64,000 nucleotides of DNA from Schlesneria sp. DSM 10557 (GCF_041860085.1 NZ_CP124747.1:1860001-1924000), one strand, 5' to 3'; positions 34,982 to 45,107 are shown, numbered from the stretch's first letter. A program made the numbers and translations. The notes: generated by a model not told the origin, from the sequence alone.

Positions 34982-37900
34982 ATGCGGATTTCTCTACAAC
35001 GATGGTTCTTCGCGACCTGCTGGTTCAATCTGATTTCGCTCGCTGCCGCCGCCGATGATGGCGTGAATTACCAGACGCAGGTCAAGCCACTGCTCAAGGG
35101 ACGCTGCTACGCCTGCCACGGCGGACTGAAACAGGCAGGGGGCCTCCGTCTGGATACCGCCCGGTTGATCCTCAAGGGAAGTGACTCCGGAAAAGTCATC
35201 ACTCCAGGCGAAAGCGCCGATTCCAGTCTGCTGCTGGAACGAGTCGCCGCGACAGACACCTCGGTCCGCATGCCCCCTGAACATGAGGGTGAACCACTCA
35301 AAGAAGAAGAGATTGCGCTGCTGCGGAAATGGATTGCTGCAGGCGCTCCCGCTCCCGACGATGAGCAACCCGAGTCTGACCCGACAGAACACTGGTCGTT
35401 TCGCACGGTCGTACGCCCTGAAGTCCCAGTGGTCAAGAATACCGCCTGGGTTCGCAATCCGATCGACGCCTGGATCTCTGCAGGGCACGAACGACACGGT
35501 TTGACCCCTCAGCCAGAAGCCCCTCGAATCGTCCTGCTCAGACGACTGTCGATGGATCTGATCGGCCTCCCTCCCACGGCCGAAGAAATTGCCGCATTTG
35601 AATCCGACACATCACCACAGTGGTACGAAAAAGCGGTTAATCGACTGCTGGAAGACCCTCGTCACGGCGAACGCTGGGGCCGCCACTGGATGGATATCTG
35701 GCGCTACAGCGACTGGTGGGGACTGGGCGATCAACTCCGAAACAGCGACCGACATATCTGGCACTGGCGTGACTGGATTGTGGAATCCCTCAATCGCGAC
35801 ACGCCCTACGATGAGATGCTCCGTTTGATGCTCGCCGCCGATGAAATCGCTCCCGACGACCCTGATAAACTCCGCGCGACGGGGTTCCTGGTTCGAAATT
35901 TCTTCATCTTCAACCGTAATAAATGGATGGAGGAAACCGTCGAGCACGTCAGCAAGTCCATGCTGGGGCTGACGATGAATTGCTCCAAATGTCATGATCA
36001 CAAGTTCGACCCGGTTTCGCAGGTCGACTACTACAAAATGCGTTCCTTCTTCGAGCCCTATCTCACTCGCATCGACATGGTTCCGGGGGAGATCGATTTC
36101 AACAAAAATGGCATCCCCCGCGCTTTTGACGGTCTGCCAGACATCCCCACCTACCGATTCATTCGAGGGGACGAGGCGCAGCCCGATAAGGGGACGGCGA
36201 TTCATCCCGGTGTTCCCGAGCTGCTGGCTTTCGATGAACTCAAGATCGAGCCGGTCAGTCTCACTCCCACCGCATCACAGCCGGGACTGCGTCCCTGGGT
36301 GATGGAAAACTATGTGGCGGCTGCGCGGCAGAAGCTTCAGTCCGCGGAAGCAAAGCGGCAGGCAGCCCTGCAGGTTCTGGAACGAGCCACGACCACCTCT
36401 GCAGAGGCGGCATCGGACGCACCTCGGCCAATTCAAGAAACATTCGAGACGCTGGATCCGGCCCGCTGGAGACTTGACGGCAAAGGCTGGGTCCATTCAC
36501 CGGGAAAACTCGAGCAAACAAAAGACGGCCTCGATCAACCGACGGTCACGTTACTGGAGCGCGCTCCCGATAACTTCAAGGCGGTATTGCGATTTACGAT
36601 CAACGGCGGAAGCCAGTGGCAAAGCTTGGGAATCGTGTTCGACACGACCAGTTCCGAGAACTTTCCCGGTGGTGCATCCGAGACCAGCCAGCAACTTTAC
36701 GTCAGTGCATCATTGGCCGATCCCAAAGTTCAATTCTCGTACCGCACGGGGGGAGAATGGAGTTACCCGGGAGACGGCAGGAAGTCGATGTCCTTCGAGC
36801 TCGGTCGCGAATATGTCTTGGAGCTTCGGGTTCGAGGATCACTGATTAACGCCGCGATCGACGGAGAACATCTCCTGGCGTACCGCACTCCGCTACCTCG
36901 ACGTCAGGGATCGCTGCGGTTAATGACGTTTGATGCCCTCGCCACTTTTCATGAGTTCCAGCTCTCCGAACTGCCTGGGAATGAGCTGCTGACAGACCCG
37001 ATGGGGAAATCCCTGGGAAGCGACCAGAATGACTTCGAACTGGCCGACGCCGAACTGAAGATCGCCCGGGCCGAACTCTCCAGTGTCGAAACTCGCGTGG
37101 CAGCCACGCGGGCATTGCAGGAAAACGCCGCTCAAGATCTGCAAATGGCCAGAAAGGCCACCGCGATTGAAGCGGAGCGGCACCTCGCGATCGCTCAAGC
37201 CGAACGTGACGTGCTCCTCGCGCAGCACGCTCACGCAAGTGCCAATGATGCCAAGAAAGAAGAGGCGCAGAAGAAACTCGACGAAGCCCGGAAGAAGCTG
37301 ACCGACGCAGAATCCCTGGCACAGTCGCCGATCAAGGAAGGCGATGCTTACACCCCATTCACGGGGACCCGCTGGACTGCCACACGGTTTCGAAATACAG
37401 GAGCCGATGATCCCTCACCGACCTTACCAAGCCATAGTACGGGTCGACGTCTGGCACTGGCGAAGTGGATAACGGACAAACGTAATCCGCTCACCGCGCG
37501 TGTGGCCGTCAACCATCTGTGGAACAGGCATTTTGGTACGCCACTCGCCCCAGCCCCCTTTGACCTGGGAAGAAACAGTCCCGCACCAGCAGATCCTCAA
37601 CTGGTCGATTGGCTCGCTTCGGAGCTGATGGAACAGGGGTGGAGCCTGAAGACCCTGCATCGATTGATTGTTATGTCGTCGACTTACCGGATGAGTTCCT
37701 CAGTCGTCGACGCGGAAGACTGCCTCAAGAAAGATCCCGACAACCGCTACTGGTGGCGACGAACCCCGATCCGAATTGAGTCCCAAGCGGTCCGGGATTC
37801 CATTCTCAGCCTCACGGGAACGCTCGACCCCACCATGGGGGGGCCCTCTGTCATGCCCGCACAGCAAGCTGACTCAAAACGTCGCAGCATGTACTTTTTC

Positions 37901-38263
37901 CATTCGAATAATGAACGGAATCTGTTCCTGACAACGTTTGATGAAGCAGACGTGGGCGAGTGCTACCGCCGGGAGCAAAGCATTGTTCCGCAGCAGGCCT
38001 TGGCCATGACGAACAGCGGCCTGGTGCTGGACTCAGCCCGGCAGATTGCCGAGCGTGTCTCACAGCAAGCGACCGATGACACGGAGTTTATCAAACGGGC
38101 CTTCACTCTGGTCCTGTGTATGCACCCCAACGAGGCAGAAATCGCAGCCAGCCTGAACGCCATGAAACGCTGGAAGAGTGAGAATGCGGAGTCGGTGGAT
38201 CCGTCTCGAGCCAATCTGGTCTGGATTCTGATGAATCACAACGACTTCGTCACGCTTCGCTGA
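34982..38263 (+). CDS. PSCyt1/PSCyt2/PSD1 planctomycete cytochrome-domain protein
   Basis: The 1093-residue exported protein shows the planctomycete-specific order. A signal peptide (MRISLQRWFFATCWFNLISL) leads to a PSCyt1 heme-c domain with CYACH at about residues 40-44. PSCyt2/DUF1549 spans about 155-370 (LIGLPPTAEEIAAFESD, RHGERWGRHWMDIWRYSD; a second CxxCH as CSKCH near residue 337). A LamG/keto-disaccharide-hydrolase-like beta domain spans about 480-660 and a coiled-coil-like stretch about 690-790. PSD1/DUF1553 occupies the C-terminal part (NPLTARVAVNHLWNRHFGTP). Such proteins are paired with DUF1501 proteins and implicated in polysaccharide breakdown. SD AAGGTG precedes the ATG. The two CxxCH motifs support a periplasmic redox role. 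Confidence 0.93.
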   Translation: MRISLQRWFFATCWFNLISLAAAADDGVNYQTQVKPLLKGRCYACHGGLKQAGGLRLDTARLILKGSDSGKVITPGESADSSLLLERVAATDTSVRMPPEHEGEPLKEEEIALLRKWIAAGAPAPDDEQPESDPTEHWSFRTVVRPEVPVVKNTAWVRNPIDAWISAGHERHGLTPQPEAPRIVLLRRLSMDLIGLPPTAEEIAAFESDTSPQWYEKAVNRLLEDPRHGERWGRHWMDIWRYSDWWGLGDQLRNSDRHIWHWRDWIVESLNRDTPYDEMLRLMLAADEIAPDDPDKLRATGFLVRNFFIFNRNKWMEETVEHVSKSMLGLTMNCSKCHDHKFDPVSQVDYYKMRSFFEPYLTRIDMVPGEIDFNKNGIPRAFDGLPDIPTYRFIRGDEAQPDKGTAIHPGVPELLAFDELKIEPVSLTPTASQPGLRPWVMENYVAAARQKLQSAEAKRQAALQVLERATTTSAEAASDAPRPIQETFETLDPARWRLDGKGWVHSPGKLEQTKDGLDQPTVTLLERAPDNFKAVLRFTINGGSQWQSLGIVFDTTSSENFPGGASETSQQLYVSASLADPKVQFSYRTGGEWSYPGDGRKSMSFELGREYVLELRVRGSLINAAIDGEHLLAYRTPLPRRQGSLRLMTFDALATFHEFQLSELPGNELLTDPMGKSLGSDQNDFELADAELKIARAELSSVETRVAATRALQENAAQDLQMARKATAIEAERHLAIAQAERDVLLAQHAHASANDAKKEEAQKKLDEARKKLTDAESLAQSPIKEGDAYTPFTGTRWTATRFRNTGADDPSPTLPSHSTGRRLALAKWITDKRNPLTARVAVNHLWNRHFGTPLAPAPFDLGRNSPAPADPQLVDWLASELMEQGWSLKTLHRLIVMSSTYRMSSSVVDAEDCLKKDPDNRYWWRRTPIRIESQAVRDSILSLTGTLDPTMGGPSVMPAQQADSKRRSMYFFHSNNERNLFLTTFDEADVGECYRREQSIVPQQALAMTNSGLVLDSARQIAERVSQQATDDTEFIKRAFTLVLCMHPNEAEIAASLNAMKRWKSENAESVDPSRANLVWILMNHNDFVTLR

Positions 38264-38284
38264 ACCGTCTGGAAAGGATCACTC

Positions 38285-39733
38285 ATGATAACGTCACCAT
38301 TTCATTCATCCCTTCCTCGACGAGCGTTCCTCTCTGACTTGGGAATGGGTTTTACGGGACTGGCTCTCGGCGCCATGCTGCATCGGGATGGAGTCGCCCG
38401 CGCCGACTGGGCTCCCCCAACGGGGACGCCCCATTTCCCACCCAAGGCGAAAAGCGTGATCTGGCTGTTCATGAACGGCGGGGTCAGCCACATGGAAAGC
38501 TTTGATCCGAAGCCCATGCTGACTCAGTACGGCGGAAAGACGATCGCCGAAACACCGTTCGCCGACACGCAAGACCCCAAGAAACTGGCCATCGAGAAAC
38601 TGGTGGCACCAGACGGCAATGGATTGCAACGGAACAAGCTCTATCCGCTGCAGGTCGGTTTCCAGAAACATGGGGAAAGCGGCATTGAGGTGAGCGACTG
38701 GTTCCCTCAGATCGCTCGCCACGTCGACAAACTGGCGATCGTCCGATCCATGTGGACCACGGACAGCAACCACGGAGCACAGACCCAGTTCCACTCTGGA
38801 CGCCACACCAACGATGGCCAGTTCCCCACTCTCGGTGCATGGGTCCATTACGGACTCGGTTCCCTGAACCAGAACCTGCCGCAATTCATCTCGATCGGGA
38901 CAAGAGAATACTGGAACAAACGAGACGGGTACTATCTGGGCCCCGCCCACGATGCGGTCCCGCTGCGGATCGATCCGAGTAATCCACTCGACTTCAATCG
39001 ACCCGAACGTCCCCTGTCGTCGGACGCAAAGCAGATCGGCGAGAGTCTCCTGCGGGATCTCAACTCCATTCGCGGTGTTGAATATCCGAATGACCCGTCC
39101 ATGGCCGCACGAATTGCTTCTTACGAACTTGCGTTCCGGATGCAGACTTCGATCCCCGACATCGTCGACTTCTCCAACGAAACCGCCACTACACAGGCGC
39201 TGTACGGACTTGATCAACCTCACAGTAAAGAATTCGGAACGCAACTACTGGCGGCTCGACGCTTCATCGAACGGGGCGTTCGGTTTATCCAGATTCAGCA
39301 TGGAGGTGGTGGGGCCGGTGCCTGGGACGCTCATGGTGGCTTGAAAGAAAACCACGGACGACTCGCCCGCGCCGTAGACCAACCGATCGCAGGCCTGTTG
39401 CACGATTTGGACGAACGAGGATTGCTGGATGAGACTCTCGTCATTTTCTGTACGGAGTTCGGTCGGACTCCGGGAACGCAAGGTGCCGATGGTCGAGACC
39501 ACCACATCTTCGGATTCACGGTCTGGATGGCGGGTGGAGGTCTGAAGCGGGGTGTCGTACACGGCGCGACGGACGAAATCGGCTTCCATGCCGTGGAAGA
39601 CCGTCACTACGTGACTGACATCCATGCCACCATCCTGCATCAGCTCGGCCTGGATTCCCGTCAGCTCGAAATCCCCGGTCGAAAACGACTCGAGATCGAC
39701 CACGGTACGCCGATCACTGAGATCATCGCGTAA
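38285..39733 (+). CDS. DUF1501 (sulfatase-like) exported protein
   Basis: The 482-residue protein has a twin-arginine-type export signal ([20 protein letters not shown]). It continues with the DUF1501 motifs [72 protein letters not shown], and [18 protein letters not shown] with GADGRDHH. The Asp/His positions resemble alkaline-phosphatase/sulfatase metal sites. The gene starts 21 bp after the PSD1 gene, with AAAGGA before the ATG, so they are one operon. The pair is characteristic of planctomycetes and likely acts in the periplasm on sulfated or complex carbohydrates; the reaction is not established. Confidence 0.93.
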   Translation: MITSPFHSSLPRRAFLSDLGMGFTGLALGAMLHRDGVARADWAPPTGTPHFPPKAKSVIWLFMNGGVSHMESFDPKPMLTQYGGKTIAETPFADTQDPKKLAIEKLVAPDGNGLQRNKLYPLQVGFQKHGESGIEVSDWFPQIARHVDKLAIVRSMWTTDSNHGAQTQFHSGRHTNDGQFPTLGAWVHYGLGSLNQNLPQFISIGTREYWNKRDGYYLGPAHDAVPLRIDPSNPLDFNRPERPLSSDAKQIGESLLRDLNSIRGVEYPNDPSMAARIASYELAFRMQTSIPDIVDFSNETATTQALYGLDQPHSKEFGTQLLAARRFIERGVRFIQIQHGGGGAGAWDAHGGLKENHGRLARAVDQPIAGLLHDLDERGLLDETLVIFCTEFGRTPGTQGADGRDHHIFGFTVWMAGGGLKRGVVHGATDEIGFHAVEDRHYVTDIHATILHQLGLDSRQLEIPGRKRLEIDHGTPITEIIA

Positions 39734-40134
39734 CGCACTCTTCTCACCGCACGACTGACCTGAGGATTCGCAACGCAGAAAGCAATGCGTGATGACGATT
39801 TCCCCGGGGATGTTGCGCCTTCGTGTCCTTATCGATAGAAAGGAATAAGCGTTTCCGAATCCCGGTCAGATACGACAGGTAAATTCGACGCCCGCCACCC
39901 GGAACAGGTGACCTCGTTTATCTTTTTGACAATTGCACTTCCGCTGACGCTCCGGGGACTCGCGCGTTTTTCTGGCAGATCACTGCAACTTCTCTCCAGG
40001 TTGCGAATCTCACAATCGCTACTCGTTCGTGTGAGCGCTTCTATCTGCTCACTTGTCGGTATCTGACTTCGCTGGTTGTTTCTCGAGATTGCTACGCTTT
40101 TGTCCAACTCATCAATTTACAGATTGGATGCCAC
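39734..40134. other. Intergenic spacer, no gene seen
   Basis: About 400 bp holding no protein-like frame. It should contain the end of the DUF1501 transcript and the promoter of the pseudopilin gene. Confidence 0.35.
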
Positions 40135-41121
40135 ATGAAGAGACAAACGAATCGCGGATTCACGTTGATCGAGCTGCTGGTGGTCATCGCGATCATCGCC
40201 GTTCTGATCGCACTCCTGCTTCCAGCAGTGCAACAGGCGCGTGAAGCAGCACGCCGAACACAATGTAAGAACAACCTGAAACAAATCGGTCTTGCCTTAC
40301 ATAACTATCATGACACCTATAACACCTTTCCCCCCGGTGGAATTGGAATGTTCCATTATTCGTGGCTGGTTTCGATCCTGCCCCAAATGGAACAGTCGAA
40401 CGTCTTCAACCGAATTGACTGGAACGATCAGGGATATCCCGGTGGCGTCAACATCGCCATGCTGAATAACTGGACTCCGGATTTCCTGTGGTGCGCATCC
40501 AGTTCTGCGTCTCGCGTGAACGTACGACCGGACTTCCCCACGAAAGTCGCAACGACGTCCTATATTGGCATCTCAGGAGCCGCGACGAACGCGATCGACC
40601 CCACCGACCCTACAGGCATGGGACGCTGCATTGCCGGGGGACAGGGATATGCCTGTGCAAACGGAATGCTTGTCGCGAACACCGTCTCCCGGATGCGCGA
40701 TGCGTCTGACGGATTGACCAACACGATCATCGTGGGGGAACAATCCGCGATGGGCACGACGGGCGTAGGCGGAACTCCGATTGAAATCCGTTCCAGTGCG
40801 GAATGGGGTGCCTGGATCGGCCCTGGTGCCACCGTCGCCCCCCCTCAACCTGGGGGTGTCTACACCTGGGCGGCCGGTCCCTGGAGTCGCAACACCACGA
40901 CTACGCGCTATCCCGTCGGCCACAACACACTGGCAGACGGTTCAGGTGGCAACCACCGTGACGGAACGAACACCGCGATTCACTCCGCACATACGGGTGG
41001 AGCACACGTCCTGCGAGGTGACGGCGGCACGGTCTTCCTCAGCAACAGCATGGACTGGACCGTCTTTCGCAACACGTGTATCCGGGACGATGGACAGGTC
41101 ATGGGTGAGGGCCTCAACTGA
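40135..41121 (+). CDS. DUF1559 pseudopilin-like protein
   Basis: The 328-residue protein starts with a type IV prepilin signal: basic KRQTNR, then [20 protein letters not shown] with cleavage after Gly and Glu at +5, then [20 protein letters not shown]. The C-terminal DUF1559 region includes [56 protein letters not shown] and ending [11 protein letters not shown]. Planctomycetes carry many such paralogues. They are processed by prepilin peptidase and probably inserted or exported by type II/IV pilus machinery. The next gene, a small lipoprotein, is the usual neighbour. The pseudopilin identity is certain and the cellular role unknown. Confidence 0.95.
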   Translation: MKRQTNRGFTLIELLVVIAIIAVLIALLLPAVQQAREAARRTQCKNNLKQIGLALHNYHDTYNTFPPGGIGMFHYSWLVSILPQMEQSNVFNRIDWNDQGYPGGVNIAMLNNWTPDFLWCASSSASRVNVRPDFPTKVATTSYIGISGAATNAIDPTDPTGMGRCIAGGQGYACANGMLVANTVSRMRDASDGLTNTIIVGEQSAMGTTGVGGTPIEIRSSAEWGAWIGPGATVAPPQPGGVYTWAAGPWSRNTTTTRYPVGHNTLADGSGGNHRDGTNTAIHSAHTGGAHVLRGDGGTVFLSNSMDWTVFRNTCIRDDGQVMGEGLN

Positions 41122-41263
41122 GGCCCGCCACGAGGGAGCACATCGGACAGGACTGTCTAAAAGCGTTGTTCCTCCCTTGGTCATGAACACGTCGCTCCTC
41201 TCTCTGGAGGGGCGACGCGTTTCCCTGCAGCGCGGTGCTGGCAGGCAGCCGCCTCTTCAAGCA

Positions 41264-41298
41264 GCCGGCCGGCGCGGCTGAAAGGTCCGCCGGCCGGC
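41264..41298 (+). promoter_or_regulatory. Strong GC hairpin between pseudopilin and lipoprotein genes
   Basis: An 11-bp perfect stem GCCGGCCGGCG (41264-41274) pairs with CGCCGGCCGGC (41288-41298) around a 13-nt loop. It sits 143 bp after the pseudopilin stop and 51 bp before the lipoprotein ATG. It could attenuate read-through between the two genes or stabilise the upstream mRNA end. Confidence 0.55.
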
Positions 41299-41348
41299 CA
41301 GATCTGGTACGAACGCCATTCGAAATCTTTGAAACAAGGTAGACGGCA

Positions 41349-41801
41349 ATGGGATTACCTGTTCCCCTCATTCGGCTGAAGAACGCTCATCGTCTGTCTG
41401 GCTCCATCCTGATGGTGGGGTTGCTTGCGAGTTCCCTTTTCAGTTCGGGATGCTCAGGCTCAAAGCCTCAATCTTACGTGACGGGTATGGTGAGTCTCGA
41501 TGGAGAACCGGTCGGCGGCGGATCCATCCTCTTCATTGATGAAACGGGACAGACCGCGAACGCACCACTGCAGGAAGATGGGCAGTACTCCCTGAAATGC
41601 TCACCCGGAACTTACCGGGTTGCCATTTCACCACCGCCGGCGGTTGATCCCCTCGCCGCCAAATCGACCGGCCAGCCTGCCGCCCCCACAATCAAGATTC
41701 CCAAAGCCTACCAGGAGGTCCGGACCAGCGGCCTGATGGCAGACGTCGCCGCAGGTACGAACACACATGAGTTCGAGTTGGACTCGAAAGTGAAAAAGTA
41801 A
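41349..41801 (+). CDS. Carboxypeptidase-regulatory-like lipoprotein
   Basis: The 150-residue protein has an N-terminal signal with a lipobox: LMVGLLASSLFSSGCSG, Cys about residue 37, so it is likely lipid-anchored after cleavage. The mature part is one transthyretin/CarboxypepD_reg-like beta-sandwich: VTGMVSLDGEPVGGGSILFI, DGQYSLKCSPGTYRVAISPP. Planctomycetes commonly encode this immediately downstream of DUF1559 genes, as here. It is probably a structural or surface-associated partner of the pseudopilin-like protein. The ATG at 41349 leaves a longer basic n-region than usual; an internal Met (residue 22) near the hydrophobic core is an alternative start. Confidence 0.85.
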   Translation: MGLPVPLIRLKNAHRLSGSILMVGLLASSLFSSGCSGSKPQSYVTGMVSLDGEPVGGGSILFIDETGQTANAPLQEDGQYSLKCSPGTYRVAISPPPAVDPLAAKSTGQPAAPTIKIPKAYQEVRTSGLMADVAAGTNTHEFELDSKVKK

Positions 41802-42169
41802 TCCCGGCCCAAGTTGGTTTGCCGGACGGAAGGAGAGCAGGAAGCTCAGTCAAGGTACGCCCGGAAAAGCCCTGATGAGCACAGATGCGTTCATCGAGCT
41901 ACGGAGCAACCCTCAAGACAGCGGGTACAGACACTGAAGCGTCGGGAGTCGCGAAATGATCGTTCGTCAGACGTTGCTGACGGCTGAAGCCGCGATCACT
42001 CGAGCAGACGCCGCCTGGCAGTAGCCAAAAAAGTCGCCAACCTGTCGCGACAAATCGAGCAAGAGCCCCGCTCGTGAGTGGCAGCGAACTTCTAGCTCGG
42101 AAAATCACCTGAGAGCAGGGGGGGCCTCACAGCTCAACTCGCCAACCGATCCGGTCGTGCTGGAAATCG
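41802..42169. other. Intergenic spacer, no gene seen
   Basis: About 370 bp without a protein-like frame, lying between the forward lipoprotein gene and the reverse-strand membrane-protein pair. Confidence 0.35.
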
Positions 42170-42700
42170 TCAGATCGACTGACGGCAAGCACTCAGGGGC
42201 CCGTCTCCGACGGGCTCCTTTTTCGTCGACGATGTTTTTCTGCATAAGAGCCAGGCGGAAATGGCGGTCAGCGGTAGTGTGACTGACCAATAAGGAACAC
42301 GACACATCAGGCACCGTCTCTGTAATCCAGGCATCGAATATTCAAACCAATGGCATTTGCTGAAATCGAAGCCGATCCGCCGCCATCGCCAGTCAAGAGT
42401 GAATGAAGGGGAGTCTCTCTCCAACCGTTGAAACGGGATTAACCAGTCCCCTTGCGGACGGAGTATCGCCTTCCGGTCAAGTAGCGAAATGCTGCCAAAG
42501 TCAGGTCCATTAGCGGTTTCATGAACGAACCAGAACGCATCGTAATCTGTTCCGAATTGCTGCCTCGATGTTTCACTGATGCAAATGACAATGCGATCGA
42601 TCAGAATCAGACTGCGCACCCACCCCACCATAAACACGCACGCCATGACCAGCGTGAGCAGGCCCAGCTTCCGCCGCCATCCACGAAAGAGTTCTTGCAT
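42170..42700 (-). CDS. Small membrane protein, paralogue 1 of a tandem pair
   Basis: The start is placed at MQELFRGWRRKLGLLTLVMA (ATG at 42698-42700) because this N-terminus is shared with the neighbouring paralogue; the open frame runs 21 codons further. The 176-residue protein has an N-terminal transmembrane helix (LGLLTLVMACVFMVGWV) and a second near the C-terminus (PYWSVTLPLTAISAWLL). Between them is an extracytoplasmic-looking domain of about 110 residues (WFVHETANGPDFGSISLL, PSFTLDWRWRRIGFDF). The layout matches a multigene family seen in several planctomycetes; the function is unknown. It follows its paralogue by 2 bp. Confidence 0.7.
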   Translation of the reverse strand: MQELFRGWRRKLGLLTLVMACVFMVGWVRSLILIDRIVICISETSRQQFGTDYDAFWFVHETANGPDFGSISLLDRKAILRPQGDWLIPFQRLERDSPSFTLDWRWRRIGFDFSKCHWFEYSMPGLQRRCLMCRVPYWSVTLPLTAISAWLLCRKTSSTKKEPVGDGPLSACRQSI

Positions 42701-42702
42701 GA

Positions 42703-43059
42703 TCACACAGCCCCTTCTGTTGATCCGCTCGCGGGATTGCCGGGATTCGATAGCAGAAGCCATGAAGTGAGCACCGTCAGGGGAATGACGACGACGATGT
42801 AGCCGATCTCAAAAAGCGGCAGGTTTTGCTCAACCAGCTCAACCCTTCCATCAGCCAGTTCCAGCGTCTCGGTTCTGAACCCTTTCGGGTCGTAGATCTC
42901 AAATGATCCGTTGGAAGAAACAATCTGTATCAACGAGAGATCGACAGACTCGGCATAGTCAGCATGACTTCGCACCCACCCCACCATGAACACGCACGCC
43001 ATGACCAGCGTCAGCAGGCCCAGCTTCCGCCGCCATCCACGAAAGAATGCCCAGACCAT
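42703..43059 (-). CDS. Small membrane protein, paralogue 2 of a tandem pair
   Basis: The 118-residue protein begins MVWAFFRGWRRKLGLLTLVM, matching paralogue 1 from FRGWRRKLG through WVRS, then diverges completely. A C-terminal hydrophobic segment (IGYIVVVIPLTVLTSWLLLS) again gives two membrane helices around a short soluble part (FEIYDPKGFRTETLELADGR). At the DNA level the 5' ends are almost identical over about 76 bp (42615-42690 and 42972-43047). It is first in the reverse-strand pair. The shared N-terminus with diverged body suggests recent duplication plus rapid divergence, or conversion of the N-terminal segment. Confidence 0.7.
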   Translation of the reverse strand: MVWAFFRGWRRKLGLLTLVMACVFMVGWVRSHADYAESVDLSLIQIVSSNGSFEIYDPKGFRTETLELADGRVELVEQNLPLFEIGYIVVVIPLTVLTSWLLLSNPGNPASGSTEGAV

Positions 43060-43208
43060 GTTCGTTCCTTTGGCATGCCAGCTTCTCCGGCGCTTCCAGT
43101 TGCATCGGCATAATTAATCATCGACAGAATGTCGTCAAGAAGGTAGTGGGGTATCACCAGTTTCACGCCGTTCGCACGATACGGGCCAGCGTCATGGCGG
43201 CAGTGAAT
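43060..43208. repeat. Repeat unit leading into REP palindrome, copy 1
   Basis: The segment from about 43136 (AAGGTAGTGGGGTATCACCA) to 43208 is closely similar to 46016-46083. It is the non-palindromic head of a larger duplicated block (REP plus decayed transposase) described in the neighbouring entries. Confidence 0.6.
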
Positions 43209-43268
43209 CGTGGCACCGGCTTCCAGCCGGTGATGACCCGCGCTCAGCGGCTGGAAGCCGCTGCCACG
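43209..43268. repeat. Large REP palindrome, copy 1
   Basis: The arms 43209-43229 and 43248-43268 are inverted repeats with one mismatch around an 18-nt loop; the core is GGCTTCCAGCC and GGCTGGAAGCC, with GTGGCA and TGCCAC at the ends. The same palindrome, slightly diverged, is at 46084-46143. It lies directly upstream of a decayed REP-associated transposase. Confidence 0.8.
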
Positions 43269-43269
43269 G

Positions 43270-43720
43270 AGTTTTTCACTTGAAGGGCGCAAACCTGCCG
43301 CGCGACCGCAGAACTCACACCGTCGCGTTCCGGCTGGCCAATCGATTCCCCATCGGTCTTGATTCGTCTGATGAAAGGACGCGAGAAAATCTTCATCCAT
43401 GCCCGCCAGAGAATCCAACCGCTCTCACCCGCCGAGCAGCGGCAACGCCAGCACCATGCTTGAGAGAAAATTGAGAAGTTCCTCGATGCGGGTACGAATC
43501 ATTGCTGACTGCCAAGGCCGGTGTCGTCGATCTCGTCGCCGACGCACTCACGCGCTTTGACGTTGAGTGATATCCGCTGCTCTCTTGATGCGTGATGCCA
43601 AATCTCAGGCATGTCATCGTGATCGTCAAACCTTTGTCCGGTCACGCGCTGGTAAAAGTCACATACTCCTGGAAATCATTGACGAGCAACGAGGCCAGTT
43701 CTCAGCTCCGGACATGCAGG
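43270..43720 (+). pseudogene. Decayed REP-associated tyrosine transposase, copy 1
   Basis: Scattered forward-strand pieces recover the family: RTHTVAFRLANRFPIGLDS at about 43310, and after frameshifts VIVIVKPLSGHALVKVTYSW followed by KSLTSN at about 43615. Intact relatives read NHVHVIVKPLPGHSLAEILHSWKSFTAN, in which HVHV is the HUH motif. Here the motif reads MMPNLRHVIV, so the first His is lost and the copy is dead. It lies 3' of the REP palindrome, the arrangement expected for RAYT loci. Confidence 0.65.
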
Positions 43721-44234
43721 ATCCCCATAGCCCCCACATCGTTTTCAAGAATCGGAAACTGGCTCCAAAGATATTCTCACAGTTCTGAGAACTAGTGTTA
43801 CTCGAGGTGCCTGCGCCGTCTTCGCCACGTGCGTTCGAGTCAGTGCGTGCGAGGGTCAGCCTCGCTGCGCGATTTGATGCCACCCGATTGCATTTCTTAA
43901 GGCGCAAATCCCGCTAATGAGTCAGTAAATGGCGATCACATATGCCACGATAACTGCACGCCTGAATACATCCCATCTCCGCTTGCGGCGATAACGACAC
44001 ATTACGAGTACTTAATCTGCACAGGTACCGAAAATTCAGAACTCGGCCTGAATTACAGTGTTAAGCGGAATATCCATTGCGAACGGGAGCCCTTCGACAG
44101 CTTACCCACACTGGCTCGGAGGGAAAAAATGAATTCGTCGTAGTGAACATCATTTTTAGGCCCCTCTGCCCCCCTCCGCCCCCTTTTTTAGTCCAGTTTA
44201 ATCTCGACTACGCCCATTAAAGGATATTCGTCGT
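43721..44234. other. Intergenic region with polypyrimidine tract
   Basis: About 510 bp with no gene. A near-uninterrupted pyrimidine run lies at about 44159-44190, 45 bp before the DUF4394 PEP-CTERM start. The rest is AT-richer than average. Confidence 0.4.
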
Positions 44235-45107
44235 ATGTTCTATCGACTTTCAATTTGCTTCGCATTCACATTCCTTGCGATCTTACCCGTGTCTGTGAAG
44301 GCAGCGACCATTACCGGGTTGACCGCAGACAATCAGTTACTGACATTTAATTCATCGAATTCGAGTGTCATCACGAACACCGTTGGCGTGACAGGACTCG
44401 GCGATTACATGTTGCAGGATATCGACTTTCGACCTTCCACGAAGGAACTGTATGGTGTCGGAGTCAATGGAATGGGCCAAGGTGCGATCTTTAAGATCAA
44501 TACGGTCACCGGCCAGGCAACAGCCGTAGGATTGACGGGATCCCCGTTCAACCTGAGTGGAAACATTGGAATCGACTTCAACCCCGTTCCAGATGCCCTG
44601 CGCGTTGATACTACGGCCGACCAGAACTACCGGGTCACGTTTGCAACGCCAACGACGAATGTGAACGTCGACGGCAATCTCGCATATGCCGCAGGCGACG
44701 TGAATTTCGGAAAAAACCCGAGCATCACGACAATCGGTTACACAAATAACTTTGCAGGAACGACCTCGACGACTCTGTTCGGCATCGATTCGAACCTGAA
44801 CACGCTGGTGAGGCAGCAGCCACCAAACAACGGAGTCCTCAACACAGTCGGCTCCCTGGGATTCAACATTTCGAGTGACAGCGGATTCGATATTACTGCC
44901 GACAACAATGCTTTTATTGCAGACTTGGACCGACTCTACTCGCTCAATCTGTCAACAGGCCAGGCAACATTCATCGGTCAGATCGGCAGTGGCTCCCCAG
45001 ACATTATCGGCCTGGCCGTCGCAGTACCAGAACCGAGTATGTTCTATCTCCTGAGCACGGGAATCGCCGGTCTGATTGCAAAGCGACGTTTCGGTCCCAG
45101 GAAATGA
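44235..45107 (+). CDS. DUF4394-domain PEP-CTERM exported protein
   Basis: The 290-residue protein begins with a signal peptide (FAFTFLAILPVSVKAATITG). A DUF4394 beta-propeller-like domain follows, with repeats of the type TGLTADNQLLTFNSSN, LQDIDFRPSTKELYGVGVNG, IGIDFNPVPDALRVDT and DSNLNTLVRQQPPNNG. The C-terminus is a PEP-CTERM sorting signal: AVPEPSMFYLLSTGIAGLIA then KRRFGPRK. The protein should be exported and processed by an exosortase. It is flanked on both sides by decayed REP/transposase blocks of the same kind. No partner gene is adjacent. DUF4394 proteins are often surface or matrix proteins, function unknown. Confidence 0.88.
   Translation: MFYRLSICFAFTFLAILPVSVKAATITGLTADNQLLTFNSSNSSVITNTVGVTGLGDYMLQDIDFRPSTKELYGVGVNGMGQGAIFKINTVTGQATAVGLTGSPFNLSGNIGIDFNPVPDALRVDTTADQNYRVTFATPTTNVNVDGNLAYAAGDVNFGKNPSITTIGYTNNFAGTTSTTLFGIDSNLNTLVRQQPPNNGVLNTVGSLGFNISSDSGFDITADNNAFIADLDRLYSLNLSTGQATFIGQIGSGSPDIIGLAVAVPEPSMFYLLSTGIAGLIAKRRFGPRK

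Noticed and set aside
43209-43268. REP palindrome as a CRISPR repeat
   Set aside because: Only two full copies exist, 2.9 kb apart, without regular spacers; adjacency to RAYT remnants explains it better.
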